DNA of 64,000 nt from the NCBI RefSeq assembly GCF_018332715.1, contig NZ_BOQP01000051.1:1-64000 (forward strand). The letters run 5' to 3'. Positions 15,559 to 24,236 of this stretch are shown piece by piece (the first letter of the stretch is position 1; each line of letters opens with the position of its first letter). The position numbers and the translations under genes were made by a program. This DNA comes from Winogradskya consettensis (GTDB lineage: Bacteria > Actinomycetota > Actinomycetes > Mycobacteriales > Micromonosporaceae). The notes beneath the pieces are model-generated. The model had not been told where the DNA came from, did no database searches, and saw only the letters and a list, made by a program, of their open reading frames with translations.

Positions 15559-16389
15559 ATGACCGAGTTCCTGAACGTCGACGGTGGCCGCATCGCTTAC
15601 GAGGTGTCCGGCGAGGGACCGCTCGTCGTCCTCGCACCGGGGATGGGCGAGAGCCGCGACGCCTACCGGTTCGTCGTCCCGCAGCTGGTGAGCGCGGGCT
15701 ACCGGGTCGCGGTGACCGATCTGCGCGGTGCCGGGGAGTCCGACCTGAGCTTCACGAGCTTCACGCGTACGGACATCGCGGGTGACCTTGTCGCCCTGAT
15801 CCGTCATCTGGGCGGGCCGGCCGTGCTGGTCGGGCACTCGATCTCCGGTGGCGCGGTCACCATCGCCGCGGCCACCGCACCCGAGCTGGTCAGCGCGATC
15901 GTCGAGCTCGCCCCGTTCACCCGCGCGCAGGCCTTCAGCGTCGCCGCCCTGAAGGTCAAGCGGGTCCGGCAGGGTTCGCTCCACCTCGCCGGCGCCATGT
16001 TCGGCAGCGTCAAGCAGTGGCTCGCGTACCTCGAGGTCTCCTACCCCGGTCAGCGGCCCGCCGACTGGACCGGCCAGCTCGCCCGGATCGAGGCCAACCT
16101 GCGCGAGCCCGGCCGGATGAAGACCCTGCAGAAGATGACCCAGTCGACCCCGGCCGACGCGGGCGCCCAGCTCGGCTCGGTGCGCTGCCCCGCGCTGATC
16201 ATCGAGGGCACCCTCGACCCCGACTGGGCCGACCCGAAGGCCGAGGGCGAGGCGATCGTCGCCGCGATGCCCGCCGGCGTGGCGACCCTCGCGCTCGTCG
16301 AAGGCGCCGGGCACTACCTGCACACCCAGTTCCCCGACCAGGTGGTGACCCACATGCTCCCGTTCCTGGCCGCGGCCGTCCGTGCCTAG
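15559..16389 (+). CDS. Alpha/beta-fold hydrolase
   Basis: A 276-residue cytoplasmic hydrolase with the canonical fold: LAPGMGESRDAY oxyanion loop, VTDLRGAGESD, and the nucleophile elbow VGHSISGG with Ser94. A charge-relay Asp in EGTLDPDW and a His in GAGHYLHTQ complete the triad. ATG 15559 has a GGAGG site at 15550-15554. The last 8 bases overlap the TetR gene, so both are one operon under the operator-bearing promoter at 15495. The substrate may be the inducer sensed by the regulator, but this is inference. Confidence 0.87.
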   Translation: MTEFLNVDGGRIAYEVSGEGPLVVLAPGMGESRDAYRFVVPQLVSAGYRVAVTDLRGAGESDLSFTSFTRTDIAGDLVALIRHLGGPAVLVGHSISGGAVTIAAATAPELVSAIVELAPFTRAQAFSVAALKVKRVRQGSLHLAGAMFGSVKQWLAYLEVSYPGQRPADWTGQLARIEANLREPGRMKTLQKMTQSTPADAGAQLGSVRCPALIIEGTLDPDWADPKAEGEAIVAAMPAGVATLALVEGAGHYLHTQFPDQVVTHMLPFLAAAVRA

Positions 16390-16957
16390 GGCCGGGCTCG
16401 ACCGGGCCACCGTCGTCGCCGCCGCGGCCGAGCTCGCCGACGAGCGCGGCTTCGGCCAGGTGACGATGAGCCTGGTCGCCGAGCGGCTCGGCGTACGCAC
16501 CCCCTCGCTCTACAAACACATCGACAGCCTCGCCGAGCTCCACCAGGACCTCGCCACCCTGGCAGCGACCGAGCTCGGCGACGCCCTGCGGGACGCCACC
16601 CAGGGCTACGCCGGCCGCGACGCCCTGGCGGCGGCCGCCCGCGCCATGCGCTCCTACCTGACGGGCCACCCCGGCCGCTACGCCGCCACGATCGGCATCT
16701 TCACCGGCCCCGAACTCGGCGCGGCGAGCGCCAGGGTGATCGAATCCCTCGCCGCGGTGCTGCGCGGATACCGGATCGCCCCGGCCGACCGGACCCACGC
16801 CCTGCGCACACTGCGCAGCACCCTGCACGGCTTCGCCACCATCCAGAACGCCGCGGGCTTCCAATGGAACGCCGACACCGACCAGAGCTTCGAATGGCTG
16901 ATCGACTTCCTCGACCGCGGCCTCGCTCAGAAGTCGCTTTCGTCAAAGCCGATATAA
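16382..16957 (+). CDS. TetR family regulator (WHG-type C-terminal domain)
   Basis: A 191-residue repressor starting at GTG 16382, inside the end of the hydrolase gene. The N-terminal helix-turn-helix reads GFGQVTMSLVAERLGVRTPS, followed by LYKHI. The C-terminal half carries LRSTLHGFATIQNAAGFQW and DQSFEWLIDFLDRGL, the pattern of the TetR WHG ligand-binding domain. It most likely represses its own operon through the TTAGC/GCTAA palindrome at 15517. Its 3' end overlaps the convergent small membrane-protein gene by about 30 bases. Confidence 0.88.
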   Translation: MPRAGLDRATVVAAAAELADERGFGQVTMSLVAERLGVRTPSLYKHIDSLAELHQDLATLAATELGDALRDATQGYAGRDALAAAARAMRSYLTGHPGRYAATIGIFTGPELGAASARVIESLAAVLRGYRIAPADRTHALRTLRSTLHGFATIQNAAGFQWNADTDQSFEWLIDFLDRGLAQKSLSSKPI

Positions 16958-17310
16958 CCGGGCGGGAACAGCTTGAAAGCCATCACGACACCGGCGATCA
17001 GTCCCGCCGGCACCAGAGTCCACAGCAGAACGTCGTTGGTCACCGTCACCCACAGCACGATCGCCACCGCGATCAGGCCGGCGGCCCAGCCCGCGTAGAA
17101 GAACCGGGAATGCGACCGCGGAGCCGGTTGGCGGCCGGTCACCACCCCCGGATTGAGCCGCACCCATTCCTCCGCCACCTCCACCGGGACATGCCGGATG
17201 CGCAGGTCACCGCCGCGGTCACGGGACGGCGTCTGCGGGGGCAGCTCACCACCCACGACCGGCAGGGTCCAGACGAAGAACGAGATCGGAGCGAGGAGGT
17301 GGGCCACCAT
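16927..17310 (-). CDS. Small membrane protein
   Basis: A 127-residue protein from ATG 17310. It has a hydrophobic N-terminus (HLLAPISFFVWTLPVVGG), a central hydrophilic part (RHVPVEVAEEWVRLNPGV) and two adjacent hydrophobic helices (GWAAGLIAVAIVLWVTV and LLWTLVPAGLIAGVVMAFKL), ending in an acidic DESDF tail. No family is recognised. The 5' side adjoins a regulator remnant, so the true N-terminus may have been altered. It converges on and overlaps the TetR gene end. Confidence 0.65.
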   Translation of the reverse strand: MVAHLLAPISFFVWTLPVVGGELPPQTPSRDRGGDLRIRHVPVEVAEEWVRLNPGVVTGRQPAPRSHSRFFYAGWAAGLIAVAIVLWVTVTNDVLLWTLVPAGLIAGVVMAFKLFPPGYIGFDESDF

Positions 17311-17334
17311 GCCGAGGCGCCCCGGCGGATCGGT

Positions 17335-17520
17335 GGGTGGAGCAGGGACATGTCCTCGTGGAGGCAGGCTCGGACGTCGTGGGCTTGCCAGAGGGCGGCG
17401 AATTCGGGGCTGCGGCTGGTCAGGAGCGTGACCAGTTCGGCGGCGTCGGGGTGGACGTCGGTGGCGGCGCGGATCCCGAAGGCCGCGAACCGGGCGGCCA
17501 ACGCCCAGTTCGCCGCCGGG
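17335..17520 (-). pseudogene. Fragment of an MmyB-type regulator
   Basis: On the minus strand the frame gives NWALAARFAAFGIRAATDVH, then ELVTLLTSRSPEFAALWQAH followed by DVRAC and LLHPP. This matches the middle of the MmyB ligand-binding domain (compare DWAQIAAQTAAALRAE and WADHDVRR in the remnant at 11568-12062). There is no helix-turn-helix part and no proper C-terminus, so it is a relic. It directly abuts a glycosyltransferase remnant read in the opposite direction. Confidence 0.65.
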
Positions 17521-17979
17521 ATGCGGCCGGCGCAGGACCGGATGAACGAGTTGCTGCGCGAGATGGGTGTCGGCGAGGGGGTGGCCGAGCTGACCGACGG
17601 CGTCTACACCCTGCCGGACCAGACCGCGATCCTGACGGTTGCCGGGTTCGAGTTCGAGCGCGGTGACCTGCCGAAGAACGTCCACCTCATCGGGGTCCTG
17701 CCCGCCGAGGCGCCGACCTGGATGTCACCGTCGTCGCGGCCCTCGGCGGACAGGACCCGAGCCCTCATCTCGATCCCTGTCCCCGCCAACGCCGCCCGCG
17801 TCGCCCATCACCGGCTCGGCATCGACCTGGCGACCGGCACACCCGGCCCGGAGGCCGTCCGCGCCGCAGTCGAGACCCTCTTGCGGGACGGCGCGATCCG
17901 GGCGAACGTGGACCGGCTCGCGCGGGTGTACGCCGGGCACGACCCGGTCCTCGAGATCGAACGCCTCGTTCTCAGCTGA
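17521..17979 (+). pseudogene. Internally deleted glycosyltransferase (MGT/GT1 type)
   Basis: One open frame of about 152 residues holds two blocks of a macrolide-type glycosyltransferase. The first (LTDGVYTLPDQTAILTVAGF and RGDLPKNVHLIGVLPAEAPTW) is the mid-protein region that normally precedes the sugar-nucleotide site. The second (PANAARVAHHRLGIDLATGT and VETLLRDGAIRAN, ending DPVLEIERLVLS) is the far C-terminus. The N-terminal half and the central HAG/DQ donor-binding region (about 100 residues) are missing. An ATG at 17521 could still start translation, but the product would not be catalytic. Confidence 0.7.
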
Positions 17980-18005
17980 CCGTGAACGTGGTGGTGTATT
18001 GCAGC

Positions 18006-18030
18006 GGCGCCCGGACGAGGTCCGGGCGCC
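18006..18030 (-). terminator. Hairpin terminator
   Basis: GGCGCCCGGAC at 18006-18016 pairs perfectly with GTCCGGGCGCC at 18020-18030 around a GAG loop. It lies 13 bases beyond the stop of the small gene at 18044-18244 and could also end transcription from the left. Confidence 0.8.
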
Positions 18031-18043
18031 GTCACGGGGCGGG

Positions 18044-18244
18044 TCAGGCGTCGGCGGCGACGGCCATGTTGAACCGTTCGAGCGCCTCCTTCTTGTCGTC
18101 GGGGAGGTCGTCGATGTTGACGGAGTGGGTGCGCTCGGAGCTCTCGTGCAGGTTCACGCCGTGCAGGAGGGCCTGGACGACGCCTTCCGCCTCGTCGCTC
18201 GTGAAGCCCGCGTCGGTCAGGATGTGGGTCGGTAGCTCAGCCAT
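18044..18244 (-). CDS. Small acidic hypothetical protein at the cluster border
   Basis: A 66-residue acidic protein from ATG 18244 with a GGGGAA site about 10 bases upstream. It begins MAELPTHILTDAGFTSDEAE and ends DKKEALERFNMAVAADA, predicted mainly helical. There are no cysteines and no signal or membrane segment. I do not recognise the family. It has its own hairpin terminator (18006-18030). A CCCCTATG box upstream matches the box found before the polyketide genes, which suggests co-regulation with the cluster. Confidence 0.65.
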   Translation of the reverse strand: MAELPTHILTDAGFTSDEAEGVVQALLHGVNLHESSERTHSVNIDDLPDDKKEALERFNMAVAADA

Positions 18245-18304
18245 GCCGGCGGTGTTCCCCGCCCGGGTGGGCTTGATGCGTCACGGCGGGGGAACAGGGG
18301 TGTC

Positions 18305-18315
18305 CATAGGGGATG
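18305..18315. promoter_or_regulatory. TAGGGG box before the small acidic gene
   Basis: CATAGGGGATG lies 61-71 bases upstream of the small gene's ATG (18244) and just beyond the crotonase stop. It is one of six places in the cluster where TAGGGG (or a close variant) lies in a promoter-sized gap. Confidence 0.4.
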
Positions 18316-18328
18316 CCGCGGCCGGCGT

Positions 18329-19105
18329 TCAGTGACCGGAGAAGTGGGGGCGGCGCTTCTCCATGTAGGCCCGCTGACCCTCGACGGCGTCGGCGGAGCC
18401 GCGGCAGGCCCGGATGGCGCGCTCGGCGTCCGGGATCATCTCCGGCCAGTCCACCGTGCGGATCGCGAGCTTCGCGGCGCGCAGGGACAGCGGCGCGTTG
18501 GCGGCGATCGACTCGGCCAGGCGTTCGGTTCGCGGGAGCAGTTCGCCGGTGGGGACGACGTGGTTCACCAGGCCGATCCGGGCGGCTTCGGCGCTGTCCA
18601 CGTGGGCGCCGGTGAGCAACAGCTCGGCGGCGTACGCGGGGCCGACGGTGCGGGCCAGCACCCGGCCCTGGGACAGCGGGTAGCCGAGGCCCAGGCGGAC
18701 CGCGGGGATGGCGAAGGCGCTGCGGTCGTCGGCCAGGCGGATGTCGGCGCCCAGCGCGATGGCCAGGCCCGCGCCGAGACAGAAGCCGTGAATCATCGCG
18801 ATCATCGGGGTGTCGGAGCGGAAGAGGCTGGTGACGACGCCGTCCAGTGCCTCGTCGGCGGTCCGCTGCACCTCCTCGGAGCGCTGCTGGGCCGCGAACT
18901 CGCTGATGTCGGCCCCGGCGGCGAACGCCGTCGTGCCCTCGCCGCGCAGGACGATCACGCGGACCTCGTCGTCGGCGGTCAGCTTGTTCAGGCTCTCGGA
19001 CAGGTCGGCCAGCATCCGCATGGTGAGGGCGTTGCGCCGCGCCGGGTTGTCGATGGTCAGCCAGCCCACTCCGGCGCGGATCTCCGTACGGACAGAACCG
19101 GTCAT
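18329..19105 (-). CDS. Enoyl-CoA hydratase/isomerase (crotonase) family protein
   Basis: A 258-residue crotonase-fold enzyme acting on an acyl-CoA thioester. The oxyanion-hole motifs are AFAAGADISEF and HGFCLGAGLAIALGADIRLA. Of the two catalytic glutamates of true hydratases, the first is replaced: the usual PE before the glycine-rich loop reads PAVRLGLGYP (Ala), while the second survives in YAAELLLTG. The enzyme may therefore be a decarboxylase, isomerase or thioesterase rather than a hydratase. ATG 19105 has a strong GGAGGT site. It is divergent from the carboxylase epsilon/alpha genes, suggesting a role in precursor supply. Confidence 0.85.
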   Translation of the reverse strand: MTGSVRTEIRAGVGWLTIDNPARRNALTMRMLADLSESLNKLTADDEVRVIVLRGEGTTAFAAGADISEFAAQQRSEEVQRTADEALDGVVTSLFRSDTPMIAMIHGFCLGAGLAIALGADIRLADDRSAFAIPAVRLGLGYPLSQGRVLARTVGPAYAAELLLTGAHVDSAEAARIGLVNHVVPTGELLPRTERLAESIAANAPLSLRAAKLAIRTVDWPEMIPDAERAIRACRGSADAVEGQRAYMEKRRPHFSGH

Positions 19106-19170
19106 CGTGGGAATACCTCCGCGCGCGTTTCACGAGTGTTCCGTCCGGTCTACCGTGCGGGCTCCCGCGG

Positions 19171-19258
19171 CGGAACCCCTACCCGCCTCCTCAGAGCCCG
19201 CAGCAGCCCGGCCTCGGTGGTCGAGCCTCCCTTAGGGGGTGGCTAGGGGCTTCCCGGC
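19171..19258. promoter_or_regulatory. Divergent promoter region with TAGGGG/LAL-like boxes
   Basis: Two boxes lie between the crotonase and carboxylase genes. CGGAACCCCTACCC (19171-19184; reverse GGGTAGGGGTTCCG) faces the crotonase. TTAGGGGG (19232-19239), followed by CTAGGGGCTTCCCGGC (19243-19258), faces the carboxylase. The latter matches 12 of 16 positions of the published PimM-type LAL consensus CTVGGGAWWTCCCBAG. Confidence 0.5.
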
Positions 19259-19337
19259 GGGGGTGGTGACCGTACGGTGCTCGTTTGAAGGTCCGGACCG
19301 GCGGCGGGAGGACCACGAGGGTGAAGGAGGCGCCGGC

Positions 19338-19577
19338 ATGACGGCTGTCGTCCCGGAGCAGGGTCAGGGGCTCGTCGACGTCGTCCGGGGCCGGCTCGAC
19401 GAGAGCCAGCTCGCCGCGTTGCGGCAGGCCCTCGGCGAGTACGCGGCCGAGCGCACCACCGCTCCCGCGCACACCCCGGACGGGAACACCCCGGCCGAGA
19501 AGACCCGCCGGCAGGTCTGGCCCGGCCCGATGTACGGCGACCGGCGCCCCTCGCCCTGGCGGCGTGCCGCGGGCTGA
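19338..19577 (+). CDS. Acyl-CoA carboxylase epsilon subunit
   Basis: A 79-residue protein of the small epsilon subunit family that stabilises actinobacterial acyl-CoA carboxylases. The N-terminal helix GLVDVVRGRLDESQLAALRQ and the C-terminal WPGPMYGDRRPSPWRRA are typical; the latter resembles the conserved basic/Trp end of AccE/PccE proteins. ATG 19338 follows an AAGGAGG site. The alpha subunit gene follows 54 bases later, but the matching beta subunit lies 13 kb away at the end of the PKS operon (32574-34244). Confidence 0.82.
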   Translation: MTAVVPEQGQGLVDVVRGRLDESQLAALRQALGEYAAERTTAPAHTPDGNTPAEKTRRQVWPGPMYGDRRPSPWRRAAG

Positions 19578-19631
19578 TCCGTGCCCGCATCCGGCGGGCC
19601 GGTCCTGCTGACACGAGGAGACTGATCCGCC

Positions 19632-21389
19632 TTGCGCAAGGTACTCATCGCGAACCGGGGCGAGATAGCCGTCCGGGTCATCCGCGCCTGCCGCGACGCC
19701 GGCCTCGGCAGCGTCGCCGTCTACGCCGACCCGGATCGGGACGCGCCGCATGTACGCGCCGCCGACGAGGCGTACCGCCTGGGCGGTACGACGCCGGCCG
19801 AGAGCTACCTCGACATGGCCAAGGTGCTGGCGGCGGCCGCCGCGACGGGCGCCGACGCCATCCACCCGGGCTACGGGTTCCTGTCGGAGAACGCCGCGTT
19901 CGCGCAGGCGGTCATCGCGGCCGGGCTGACCTGGATCGGGCCCCCGCCCGAGGCGATCCGCCTGCTGGGTGACAAGGTCTCCGCGCGGACCATCGCGCGG
20001 CGCGTCGGCGCGCCACTGACACCCGGCACGGCCGCGCCGGTGCGGGACGCGGACGAGGTCGTCGCGTTCGCCCGTGAGCACGGGTTGCCGGTGGCCATCA
20101 AGGCGGCGCACGGCGGCGGCGGCCGCGGGCTCAAGGTGGCGCGCACGCTCGAGGAGATCCCGGCGCGTTACGAGTCGGCGGTCCGCGAGGCCGTGGTGGC
20201 GTTCGGGCGCGGCGAGTGCTTCGTCGAGCGCTACCTGGACCGGCCCCGGCACGTCGAGACGCAATGCCTCGCCGACTCGCACGGCGCCGTCGTCGTGGTG
20301 TCCACCCGCGACTGCACGCTGCAGCGCCGGCACCAGAAGGTCGTCGAGGAGGCGCCGGCGCCGTTCCTGACCGCCGAGCAGAACGCCGAGCTGTACCGCG
20401 CGTCCAAGGCGATCCTCGCCGAGGCCGGCTATGTCGGAGCCGGCACCTGCGAGTTCCTGATCTCGGCGGACGGCGCCATCTCGTTCCTCGAGGTGAACAC
20501 CCGGCTTCAGGTGGAGCACCCGGTGACCGAGGAGGTCACCGGCATCGACCTGGTGCAGGAGATGTTCCGGATCGCCGAGGGCGAGGAGCTGGGATACACC
20601 GATCCGCCCGTCCGCGGTCACGCGTTCGAGTTCCGGATCAACGCCGAGGACGCCGGCCGTGGCTTCCTGCCCGCGCCGGGAACGGTGGGCACCTGGGAAC
20701 CGCCGTCGGGCCCGGGCGTGCGGCTCGACGCGGGCGTGACCGCCGGCACGGTGGTCGGCCCGGAGTGGGACTCGTTGCTGGCCAAGCTCGTCGTGGTCGG
20801 CGCGGACCGGGAGCAGGCGCTGCGCCGGGCCCGCCGGGCGCTCGCCGAGTTCGAGGTCTCCGGCCTGGCCACACTGCTGCCGTTCCACCGCATCGTGGTC
20901 AGCGATCCCGCGTTCGCGCCGGCGCCGGGCGAGCCGTTCGGGGTGCACACCTCGTGGATCGAGACGGAGTTCGCCACCCCCGTCGAGTCTTTCGCCGGGC
21001 CCGCGGGTGCCGGGGCGGGGAGCGCCGAGCTGCGTACGCTGGTGGTGGAGGTCGACAGCCGCCGGGTGGAGGTGCGGATACCCGCCCTGCTCGGTGCCGG
21101 ATCCGGATCCCAGGGTGCCCCGCGGCTGCCCGCTCGGCGCGCCGAGAACACCGGCCGGGCCTCCGGATCGTCGGGCAGGACGCTGATCGCGCCCATGCAG
21201 GGCACCATCGTGTCGGTCGCGGTCGAGGCCGGGCAGCAGGTCGCCGAGGGCGATCCGATCGTGGTGCTCGAGGCGATGAAGATGGAGCAGCCGCTGCTCG
21301 CGCATCGGGCGGGCACCGTCTCCGGGCTCACCGTCGGCGTCGGCGCGCAGGTCAAGGCCGGCGGCATCATCTGCACCATCGAGGACTGA
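19632..21389 (+). CDS. Acyl-CoA carboxylase alpha subunit (biotin carboxylase + BCCP)
   Basis: A 585-residue alpha subunit that carboxylates biotin with ATP and bicarbonate and carries it to the beta subunit. The order is: biotin carboxylase N-domain ([19 protein letters not shown]), ATP-grasp with [11 protein letters not shown] near residue 160, [18 protein letters not shown], the C-domain, a Pro/Ala/Gly-rich linker and the biotinyl domain with EAMKME (biotin on about Lys550). Translation probably starts at TTG 19632, with GAGGAGA upstream. A perfect hairpin follows the stop. With epsilon and the remote beta gene it should supply malonyl-type extender units to the PKS. Confidence 0.93.
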   Translation: MRKVLIANRGEIAVRVIRACRDAGLGSVAVYADPDRDAPHVRAADEAYRLGGTTPAESYLDMAKVLAAAAATGADAIHPGYGFLSENAAFAQAVIAAGLTWIGPPPEAIRLLGDKVSARTIARRVGAPLTPGTAAPVRDADEVVAFAREHGLPVAIKAAHGGGGRGLKVARTLEEIPARYESAVREAVVAFGRGECFVERYLDRPRHVETQCLADSHGAVVVVSTRDCTLQRRHQKVVEEAPAPFLTAEQNAELYRASKAILAEAGYVGAGTCEFLISADGAISFLEVNTRLQVEHPVTEEVTGIDLVQEMFRIAEGEELGYTDPPVRGHAFEFRINAEDAGRGFLPAPGTVGTWEPPSGPGVRLDAGVTAGTVVGPEWDSLLAKLVVVGADREQALRRARRALAEFEVSGLATLLPFHRIVVSDPAFAPAPGEPFGVHTSWIETEFATPVESFAGPAGAGAGSAELRTLVVEVDSRRVEVRIPALLGAGSGSQGAPRLPARRAENTGRASGSSGRTLIAPMQGTIVSVAVEAGQQVAEGDPIVVLEAMKMEQPLLAHRAGTVSGLTVGVGAQVKAGGIICTIED

Positions 21390-21402
21390 ACCCCATCGGT
21401 GC

Positions 21403-21430
21403 TTCCCGGCCCGCCGCGGCGGGCCGGGAA
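21403..21430. terminator. Bidirectional hairpin terminator
   Basis: TTCCCGGCCCGC (21403-21414) pairs perfectly with GCGGGCCGGGAA (21419-21430) around a CGCG loop. It sits between the convergent carboxylase alpha gene (stop 21389) and the LAL regulator (stop 21439), so it can end both transcripts. Confidence 0.88.
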
Positions 21431-21438
21431 CACCCGCG

Positions 21439-24180
21439 TCAGGCTGTGGCCGGCCGGTTCATGTCCAGGCTCGGCGGCAGGTCCGAGCGGTTGGACACGT
21501 TGAGTTTTCGGTAGATCCGGGTCAGGTGCTGCTCGACCGTGCTGAGCGTGACGAACAGCTTGTCGGAGATCTCCCGGTTGGTGTAGCCGACCGCGGCCAG
21601 CGACGCCACCCGCCGCTCGGCGTCGCTGAGCAGCTTCGCGGGGCTGTCCGCCCCCGCCGCGGCCTGGGTGTCGGCGGACTCCGCGTCACCGAGCGGGATG
21701 TGACATTCCTGGGCCAGGCCACGGGCCCGCCGGCTGATCATCGCCGCCCGGCGGGACTCCCCGAGCGCCTCATGGGCTTCCGTGAGCATGGTCAGTGTCC
21801 GCGCCAGCTCGTAGCGGTCGCCGCTGCGCTGCAGCAGGTCCCCGGACTGGCGCAGCAGCATCGGCCGGTGGCGCAGGGCGCTGGTCGCGGCGAGCAGCCG
21901 CATCGCCACGCCCTGGACCCGGGTCAGCGCGGCCGAGCGGGCCAGCTGCTCCTCGATGAGCCTGGTCGCCTGCTCGGCGCGGCCCAGCGCCAGGCAGGCC
22001 TCGGCGATGTCGTTACGCCAGGCGACCAGGCCCGCGGCGTCGATGCGCCACTCGGTCATCAGGTCCCCGCACCGGGTGAAGTCGCGCAGGGCCAGCTTCG
22101 GGTGTCCGGCTGCCAGGCTGTAGTGCCCGCGGGCCTGCAGGTACAGCAGCCCGGCGCGGCTCTGGAACATGCCCTCCGGCACCGGCTCGTCGACGTACGC
22201 CTGGACCTCGCCGAACTCCCCCATCGCCGTCCCGGCCATGATCAGGCTGGACAGCGGCGCGCCGATGGCCGCACCCCAGCTGCCCTTGGGCATCAGTTCC
22301 AGCGCGGTGCGGGCGTGGTCGCGGGCGCCGCGAAGGTCGCCGAGACGCAACGCCGCTTCGGCGCTGATCGACAGCAGCCGGGCCTGCCGGGACGGGGCCG
22401 CGCGCCGGCCGGCCTCCTCGGCGAACTTGTCGCACCACGGCAGCGCGATGTCGGCGTGCCCGCCGTACACCAGCGCGAGCAGCGCCGATTCGACGGTGTC
22501 CAGTGTCGTCTCGTCGAGGCTGACACTGCGCAGGATGCGTTCGGCGACGGCGACGATCTCGCCGGGCACGCCGCGTTCGAGCACGCGGCAGAGCAGGGTG
22601 ACGGCCTTCAACCGGCGGCTGGAGGCCACGCTGTGCACGGGGGCCGGGCCACCCGCGGCGGGCAGGTCGGCGGCTTCGCTGATGCCCGGGTAGGTGGCGC
22701 GCATCCAGGGCTGCAGCACCGCGAGCTCGGCGGCGGTCCCGGGGGTGCAGTCGGCGGCCCGGGGCAGAGCTCCCAGCACCGTACGCGCCTCGTCGACCCG
22801 GCCCTGCCAGAGCAGCGTCCTGGTCAGCACGGCCGCGTCGGCGCCCCGCAGCTCGCCCCGCTCGCTGCCGGTGAGCAGACCGCCGATCAGGTCGCTCGCC
22901 ATCGCCGGGCTGACCCGCCAGCGGGCACGCAGCAGCTCCGTCGTGACCGCGTTGCGCCGCACCGGTTCGGTGCTCTGCCGACGTACGCATTCCAGCAGGG
23001 TCAGGCCCCGGTCCACATCGCCGTCGCGCAGCGCCGTGCGGGCCGCTTCCTCGAGCGCACTCGTCGCCCACGGCGCGTCGACCGGTGTGGCCTGGCGCAG
23101 GTGCTCGGCGATGACGGCCGAGCTGGCGCCCCGCTCGTGAGCCAGGCAGGCAGCCCTCCGGTGCAGGTCGGCCTGGTGGCTGCCGTCCATGTCGGACAAA
23201 ACGGCGTCGCGGGCGGCCTGGTGCCGGAATCCACCGTGGTCGAGGACGCCGGCGCCGGTCAGCGAGCGGAGCAGCCGGTCGGCGGCGACGGGGTCGAGGT
23301 CGTACAGCTGGCGCGCCAGCCGGGGGTCGGAGGACAGCGCCAGCGCCTGGGCCACGCTGCGCAGGTCGTCGCCGCCGCTGCTGACCGCGCGCAGCACGGC
23401 CCGCCCGTAGCCGGTGCCTGCCACCTCGCCGGCGGGGGCGTTGTCGCCGGCCGCCACGTAGTCCTCGATGAGGCCGTCGAGCAGCAGCGGGTTACCCCCG
23501 GTGAGCCGGTACCACTCGGCGGAGTGCTGCCGGCTGGTCGCGGCGCCGAACCGGGCGCTCACCACCTCCCCGACCGCCTCCGGGGTGAACGGCGCGAGCC
23601 GTAGCCGGGTGTGCTGCGGCAGGCTCACCACGTCGTCCTGCAGCGGGTCCAGCTCGGAGTGGCTCATGACGATCAGCATGTTCGCGTGGCGCGCACGCCG
23701 GCAGAGGTAGACCAGGCACCACAGCGACGCCTCGTCGGCGTGGTGGACGTCGTCGACGACGATCGCGAGTGGATAGCGCTCGCTGAGGTCGAGCATGATC
23801 GTGCCGATCTCGTGCATCACCGGCACGTCGAGCGGGGCGGGTCCGCCGGCGCCGACCGGGCTCGACCGGCCGACCGGGCTCGACCGGGCAACCTCCGAGC
23901 AGAGCCGGCGGGTCCGTTCGCGGGTCGGCAGCGGCAGCGGCGCGGCACGCAGCAACTGGTTCATCAGGCCCAGGGAAAGGTGGCGCTCGGCGGCCGAGCC
24001 GTAGCCGACCACCGCCAGCGCGCCGTTGTCGATGACCCGGTTGGCGAAGGTGTCGAGCAGCTTGCTCTTGCCGGTTCCCACCGTGCCCGCCACGGTGGCC
24101 GTACTCCCCCGGCCGGCCACCGCCTCGGCGAGCAGCCCCTCCAGGACGGAAAAAGCGCGGCCCCGATCGTCCGACTGCAT
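21439..24180 (-). CDS. LAL-family LuxR transcriptional regulator
   Basis: A 913-residue large ATP-binding LuxR regulator, the class that activates many macrolide and polyene clusters. An N-terminal AAA/NTPase domain has Walker A GTVGTGKSK (residues 33-40) and Walker B LAIVVDDVHHAD. A long helical TPR-like middle follows. The C-terminal LuxR helix-turn-helix, in about the last 60 residues, reads VGYTNREISDKLFVTLSTVE followed by QHLTRIYRKLNVSNRSDL. ATG 24180 follows a GGAG site. Its upstream region carries both a TAGGGG box and a SARP-type direct repeat, suggesting control by itself and by the neighbouring SARP. It is probably the direct activator of the PKS genes. Confidence 0.92.
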   Translation of the reverse strand: MQSDDRGRAFSVLEGLLAEAVAGRGSTATVAGTVGTGKSKLLDTFANRVIDNGALAVVGYGSAAERHLSLGLMNQLLRAAPLPLPTRERTRRLCSEVARSSPVGRSSPVGAGGPAPLDVPVMHEIGTIMLDLSERYPLAIVVDDVHHADEASLWCLVYLCRRARHANMLIVMSHSELDPLQDDVVSLPQHTRLRLAPFTPEAVGEVVSARFGAATSRQHSAEWYRLTGGNPLLLDGLIEDYVAAGDNAPAGEVAGTGYGRAVLRAVSSGGDDLRSVAQALALSSDPRLARQLYDLDPVAADRLLRSLTGAGVLDHGGFRHQAARDAVLSDMDGSHQADLHRRAACLAHERGASSAVIAEHLRQATPVDAPWATSALEEAARTALRDGDVDRGLTLLECVRRQSTEPVRRNAVTTELLRARWRVSPAMASDLIGGLLTGSERGELRGADAAVLTRTLLWQGRVDEARTVLGALPRAADCTPGTAAELAVLQPWMRATYPGISEAADLPAAGGPAPVHSVASSRRLKAVTLLCRVLERGVPGEIVAVAERILRSVSLDETTLDTVESALLALVYGGHADIALPWCDKFAEEAGRRAAPSRQARLLSISAEAALRLGDLRGARDHARTALELMPKGSWGAAIGAPLSSLIMAGTAMGEFGEVQAYVDEPVPEGMFQSRAGLLYLQARGHYSLAAGHPKLALRDFTRCGDLMTEWRIDAAGLVAWRNDIAEACLALGRAEQATRLIEEQLARSAALTRVQGVAMRLLAATSALRHRPMLLRQSGDLLQRSGDRYELARTLTMLTEAHEALGESRRAAMISRRARGLAQECHIPLGDAESADTQAAAGADSPAKLLSDAERRVASLAAVGYTNREISDKLFVTLSTVEQHLTRIYRKLNVSNRSDLPPSLDMNRPATA

Positions 24181-24195
24181 GGTCGCACTCCAAAA

Positions 24196-24208
24196 ATAGG
24201 GGTGATCA
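24196..24208. promoter_or_regulatory. TAGGGG box in the LAL leader
   Basis: ATAGGGGTGATCA lies 16-28 bases upstream of the LAL start codon, overlapping the leader rather than a -35 region. This would fit autorepression or simply a shared motif. Confidence 0.35.
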
Positions 24209-24236
24209 GATCCGCGGTCAGGCTACTGGGAGCGCT

